This document shows positions 21,125-23,649 of a stretch of 23,649 bases of DNA, piece by piece. The notes under the pieces are model-generated. The model was not told the origin of the DNA and did no database searches. It saw nothing but the letters and a program-made list of their open reading frames with translations. This stretch comes from CAZSWR01 sp964610885 (lineage in GTDB: Bacteria > Bacteroidota > Ignavibacteria > Kapaibacteriales > UBA2268), in assembly GCA_964610885.1 (NCBI GenBank), contig CAZSWR010000060.1:1-23649 (forward strand), in the 5' to 3' direction. A program made the position numbers and the translations under genes. Every line of letters starts with the position of its first letter. Positions within the stretch are counted from its first letter, which is position 1.

Positions 21125-23437
21125 ATGAATAAAACTGACATATCGGTTTGCATAATAGCCAAAAATGAATCGGAAATGATACGAGACTGCCTGGCGTCCG
21201 TTGCTCCGATCGCCGAGGAAATCATTGTGGTCGATACCGGTTCCACCGACAATACGAAAGATATTGCATATTCCTTCGGGGCCAAAGTAATCGATTGCCC
21301 GTGGGAAAATGATTTTTCGAAGGCTCGGAACCGCGCCCTCGACGCCGCCCGTTGCAAATACATACTTAGCATCGATGCAGACGAACGGCTCCTAAATCCC
21401 TTCGAATTGCAAAATACGCTCGAAAAGGCATCGCACGAAGTGGGCGGATGGCTGCTCAAAGTAACTTCCGAAGCCAAACGCGGCGATGGCGGCACCGATG
21501 TTTACGTGGCGAACCTGCTGCGCGTTTTCCTGAACCGGCCGGAAATCCGTTTCTCGGGCATCATTCACGAACAAATTTTGGAACCGATCCTCTCGCTCGG
21601 GCTGAAGATTGACATTACTCGCGTTGAACTCAAACACCTCGGATACGCGCTCGAACCGAATATGATGAAAATGAAGCAGCTTCGGAATCTGGAACTGCTG
21701 GACATACAATTGGGCTACCACCCCCAAGACGGCCACGCGCTCTACCAGCGGGCCAAAACTCGGCTGGCGCTGGGCGAACTCGACGAAGCGGAAAACGACA
21801 TGTCGGACGCTATTAAATATATCAGGCCAAACAGTGCCCTCCGGCCGCAAGCGCTGAATTTCGGAGCTGTGATCGCATACCAGCGGGGCGAATACATGAC
21901 GGCCGTCTGGCGTGCCATCGAATCCCTCAAAATCATAGCCAAGCAAGCATTTGCAAATTTCATCTTGGGCGAAAGCTATACGGAACTGAATAAATTCTCC
22001 GATGCGCTCTCGGCCTATCTGGCCGCCGAATCCGCAAGGCAAATTGAAAACAAAATCGCCCACATCGTCGGCGAATACTATATCGCACCCGAGCAACTCC
22101 ATTTCCGAATCGGCCGGGCAATGCTCGCTCTGGGCCGTGCAAACGAAGCCAAGGCACGGTTCGAGGCCGGCAATTCGGCCAACCCGACCGACGTCGGCTG
22201 CATTGTCGGACTGGCAAATATTGACTTCCGGAACAAACAGTACAACGCCGCGCTGAACAAACTCAATATCGCGCGGAAGCTCGCGCCCGACCGCGAAGAC
22301 ATACGCGGATTCATTCGCCAGGTCGAAACGCAAATGGGCAGTGGCCAACCGGCAGCGGACAAAACATCCGCACAGACGCCAAAAGTGCAACCAATCCAAT
22401 CGGTAAGCGCGAAGCCATTACTGACGCTGAGCATGATCGTCAAAAACGAAGAAGCACACCTGCCCGGATGCCTCGAAAGCGTGCGCGGCTCGGTCGATGA
22501 AATCATCGTTGTCGATACAGGCTCGACGGATTCGACGGCTGAAATCGCGGCTGCTTACGGCGCAAAGGTCGTGAAATTCGATTGGATCAACGACTTCGCC
22601 GCCGCCCGAAACGAAGCGCTGAAATTCTCGACAGGCGAATGGATACTCTACCTGGACGCAGACGAACGGCTGAACATTTACCCGAATCAGGACAAGTTCC
22701 GCAAGATGCTCACCGAAGTGCCCGACGACATAGGCGCGCTGATTTGCACCATCGAAAGTGAACATTTGCAATTAGACGGCTCCGTGGAGCACCATCGCGG
22801 CGGCTACCCGCGCATTTTCCGCAACTACGGCTACCCGCGAATCGCCTTCCAGGGCCGAGTGCACGAACAGATTACTCCGTCGATCCTCTCGATCGGGAAA
22901 TCGATAATCCTTTCGGACATTACGATCGAGCATTTGGGATACAACGTTTCGCGCGAAGTGATGGAGCAAAAAATCAAGCGGAACTACGACATGCTGATCA
23001 AGCACGTTTCCGACGAGCCACTGAACGCTTACGCATGGTACCAGCTCGGCCAAACGCTTTCGCACATGGCGCTGTTTGGCGAGGCCGAAAAGGCAATCCG
23101 CTTCGCAATCGAACTCGGCAAACTCTCCGACTCGGTTTTCGCGAGCGCCGCCGCCACGCTGTCGCAATTGGTCGGCAACAAACGCAATTTCGATGAATCG
23201 CTGCTCTGGTCCGAGAAATCGCTCGAAAAAGCGCCCAAACAGGTCTATGCAATGAACCTCAAGGCATATTCGCTTCTGTACCTGGGCCGCTTCGAGGAGG
23301 CCGAGGAAGCCTTTATGGAAACGCTGCGCCGCATCCGAGCCAAGAAAGGCGTCCCGCAATCAGGCTTCGACATCGACATCCCCGACTCGGTCGTGCTCGA
23401 CGGGCTGCGCAAGGCAAAGGAAAAGAATAATAAATAA
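21125..23437 (+). CDS. Tandem glycosyltransferase family 2 / TPR protein
   Basis: Encodes 770 residues in two successive units. Unit 1 has a GT2 domain from residue 5: SVCIIAKNE, IIVVDTGSTDNT, and DADER at 84-88 as the DxD-type metal/nucleotide-sugar site. A TPR region of helix pairs runs to about 430. Unit 2 repeats this from about 433 (LTLSMIVKNEE), with IIVVDTGSTDST and DADER near 511-515, then more TPR-like helices to the end. Both units retain the metal motif, so both may be active. No membrane segments are seen, so it is cytosolic. GT2-TPR proteins include protein glycosyltransferases such as the SunS type; acting on flagellin is only a guess. ATG 21125 is preferred over a TTG at 21023 because homology begins directly after it. 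Confidence 0.87.
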   Translation: MNKTDISVCIIAKNESEMIRDCLASVAPIAEEIIVVDTGSTDNTKDIAYSFGAKVIDCPWENDFSKARNRALDAARCKYILSIDADERLLNPFELQNTLEKASHEVGGWLLKVTSEAKRGDGGTDVYVANLLRVFLNRPEIRFSGIIHEQILEPILSLGLKIDITRVELKHLGYALEPNMMKMKQLRNLELLDIQLGYHPQDGHALYQRAKTRLALGELDEAENDMSDAIKYIRPNSALRPQALNFGAVIAYQRGEYMTAVWRAIESLKIIAKQAFANFILGESYTELNKFSDALSAYLAAESARQIENKIAHIVGEYYIAPEQLHFRIGRAMLALGRANEAKARFEAGNSANPTDVGCIVGLANIDFRNKQYNAALNKLNIARKLAPDREDIRGFIRQVETQMGSGQPAADKTSAQTPKVQPIQSVSAKPLLTLSMIVKNEEAHLPGCLESVRGSVDEIIVVDTGSTDSTAEIAAAYGAKVVKFDWINDFAAARNEALKFSTGEWILYLDADERLNIYPNQDKFRKMLTEVPDDIGALICTIESEHLQLDGSVEHHRGGYPRIFRNYGYPRIAFQGRVHEQITPSILSIGKSIILSDITIEHLGYNVSREVMEQKIKRNYDMLIKHVSDEPLNAYAWYQLGQTLSHMALFGEAEKAIRFAIELGKLSDSVFASAAATLSQLVGNKRNFDESLLWSEKSLEKAPKQVYAMNLKAYSLLYLGRFEEAEEAFMETLRRIRAKKGVPQSGFDIDIPDSVVLDGLRKAKEKNNK

Positions 23438-23474
23438 TCAAATGAAACGACACAGTTTCTCAAGTAGCAAGTAG

Positions 23475-23497
23475 GTGGCGACTGCCACTTTATTTTT
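23475..23497 (+). terminator. Terminator of the glycosyltransferase gene
   Basis: GTGGC (23475-23479) and GCCAC (23484-23488) form a stem over GACT, followed by TTTATTTTT. It is 37 bp after the stop. The stem is short but the T-run is good. Confidence 0.6.
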
Positions 23498-23563
23498 AAA
23501 GGGCAGCGCAATGATGAAAGGAAAGATGAACATGAATTCATTTTTCCTTATATTAGAAAGTAT

Positions 23564-23598
23564 CAAGGAACAAGTTGCAAGTCCCAAGTAAAAACTTG
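23564..23598. repeat. Dispersed CAAGGAACAAGTT repeat, copy 2
   Basis: Reads CAAGGAACAAGTTGCAAG, then a CCC interruption, then AAGTAAAAACTTG. It matches the minus strand of 16762-16788 apart from a short insertion. It is immediately followed by TTGTCCTGAAATAGGTTGAC near the window edge, which resembles an insertion-sequence terminus. Confidence 0.5.
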
Positions 23599-23649
23599 TC
23601 TTGTCCTGAAATAGGTTGACTAACTTACGTAAACAATCTCGGATTAGCA

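Noticed and set aside
1..23649. CRISPR array
   Set aside because: No regularly spaced direct repeats with unique spacers were seen; the repeats found are scattered palindromes.

Overview
The window looks like chromosomal DNA from a Gram-negative (diderm) flagellated bacterium of the Bacteroidota/Chlorobi (FCB) assemblage. A Kapabacteria- or Ignavibacteria-like lineage is my best guess, as an inference. Three things support this. The flagellum has outer-membrane L- and P-ring genes (flgH, flgI, flgA). There are two lipoproteins and a beta-barrel-like protein ending in Phe. At least one gene, ahcY, is preceded by a Bacteroidota-type promoter (TTTG-N20-TATATTTG). I cannot fix the species from sequence alone.

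Positions 268-9993 form one long plus-strand flagellar operon. A near-consensus sigma-54 promoter (268-283) lies directly in front of a small protein that resembles the anti-sigma-28 factor FlgM. Then follow flgF, flgG, flgA, flgH, flgI, a flgJ carrying a lytic-transglycosylase domain, flgN, an unnamed helical protein, flgK, flgL and motA. Together these encode distal rod, P/L-ring bushing, rod-scaffold/peptidoglycan-opening enzyme, export chaperone, the two hook-filament junction proteins and one stator subunit. The unnamed protein between flgN and flgK resembles the S23/Avd four-helix-bundle family and is the best candidate for a new flagellar part. A sigma-28-like box lies across the flgJ start. 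With the FlgM-like protein, this suggests an early/late (sigma-54 then sigma-28) hierarchy inside one operon.

Positions 9994-13987 hold a small jelly-roll protein, ahcY (methyl cycle), a probable outer-membrane protein whose start codon abuts the ahcY terminator, and two repeat-rich spacers. The spacers carry a family of small palindromes (arms GGGCGGGTT / AACCCGCCC), a possible 132-bp inverted-repeat element and a perfect 28-bp palindrome.

Positions 13988-20894 are all on the minus strand. In transcription order they hold a purple-acid-phosphatase-like exported metallophosphoesterase, a PLP serine/threonine dehydratase with a clear terminator, the ribosome-associated GTPase typA, and a cluster of two tandem M48 metalloprotease lipoproteins followed by pyrF.

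Positions 21125-23437 encode a plus-strand 770-residue protein built from two consecutive glycosyltransferase-2/TPR units, followed by a terminator. The right edge carries a dispersed short repeat and possibly an insertion-sequence end.
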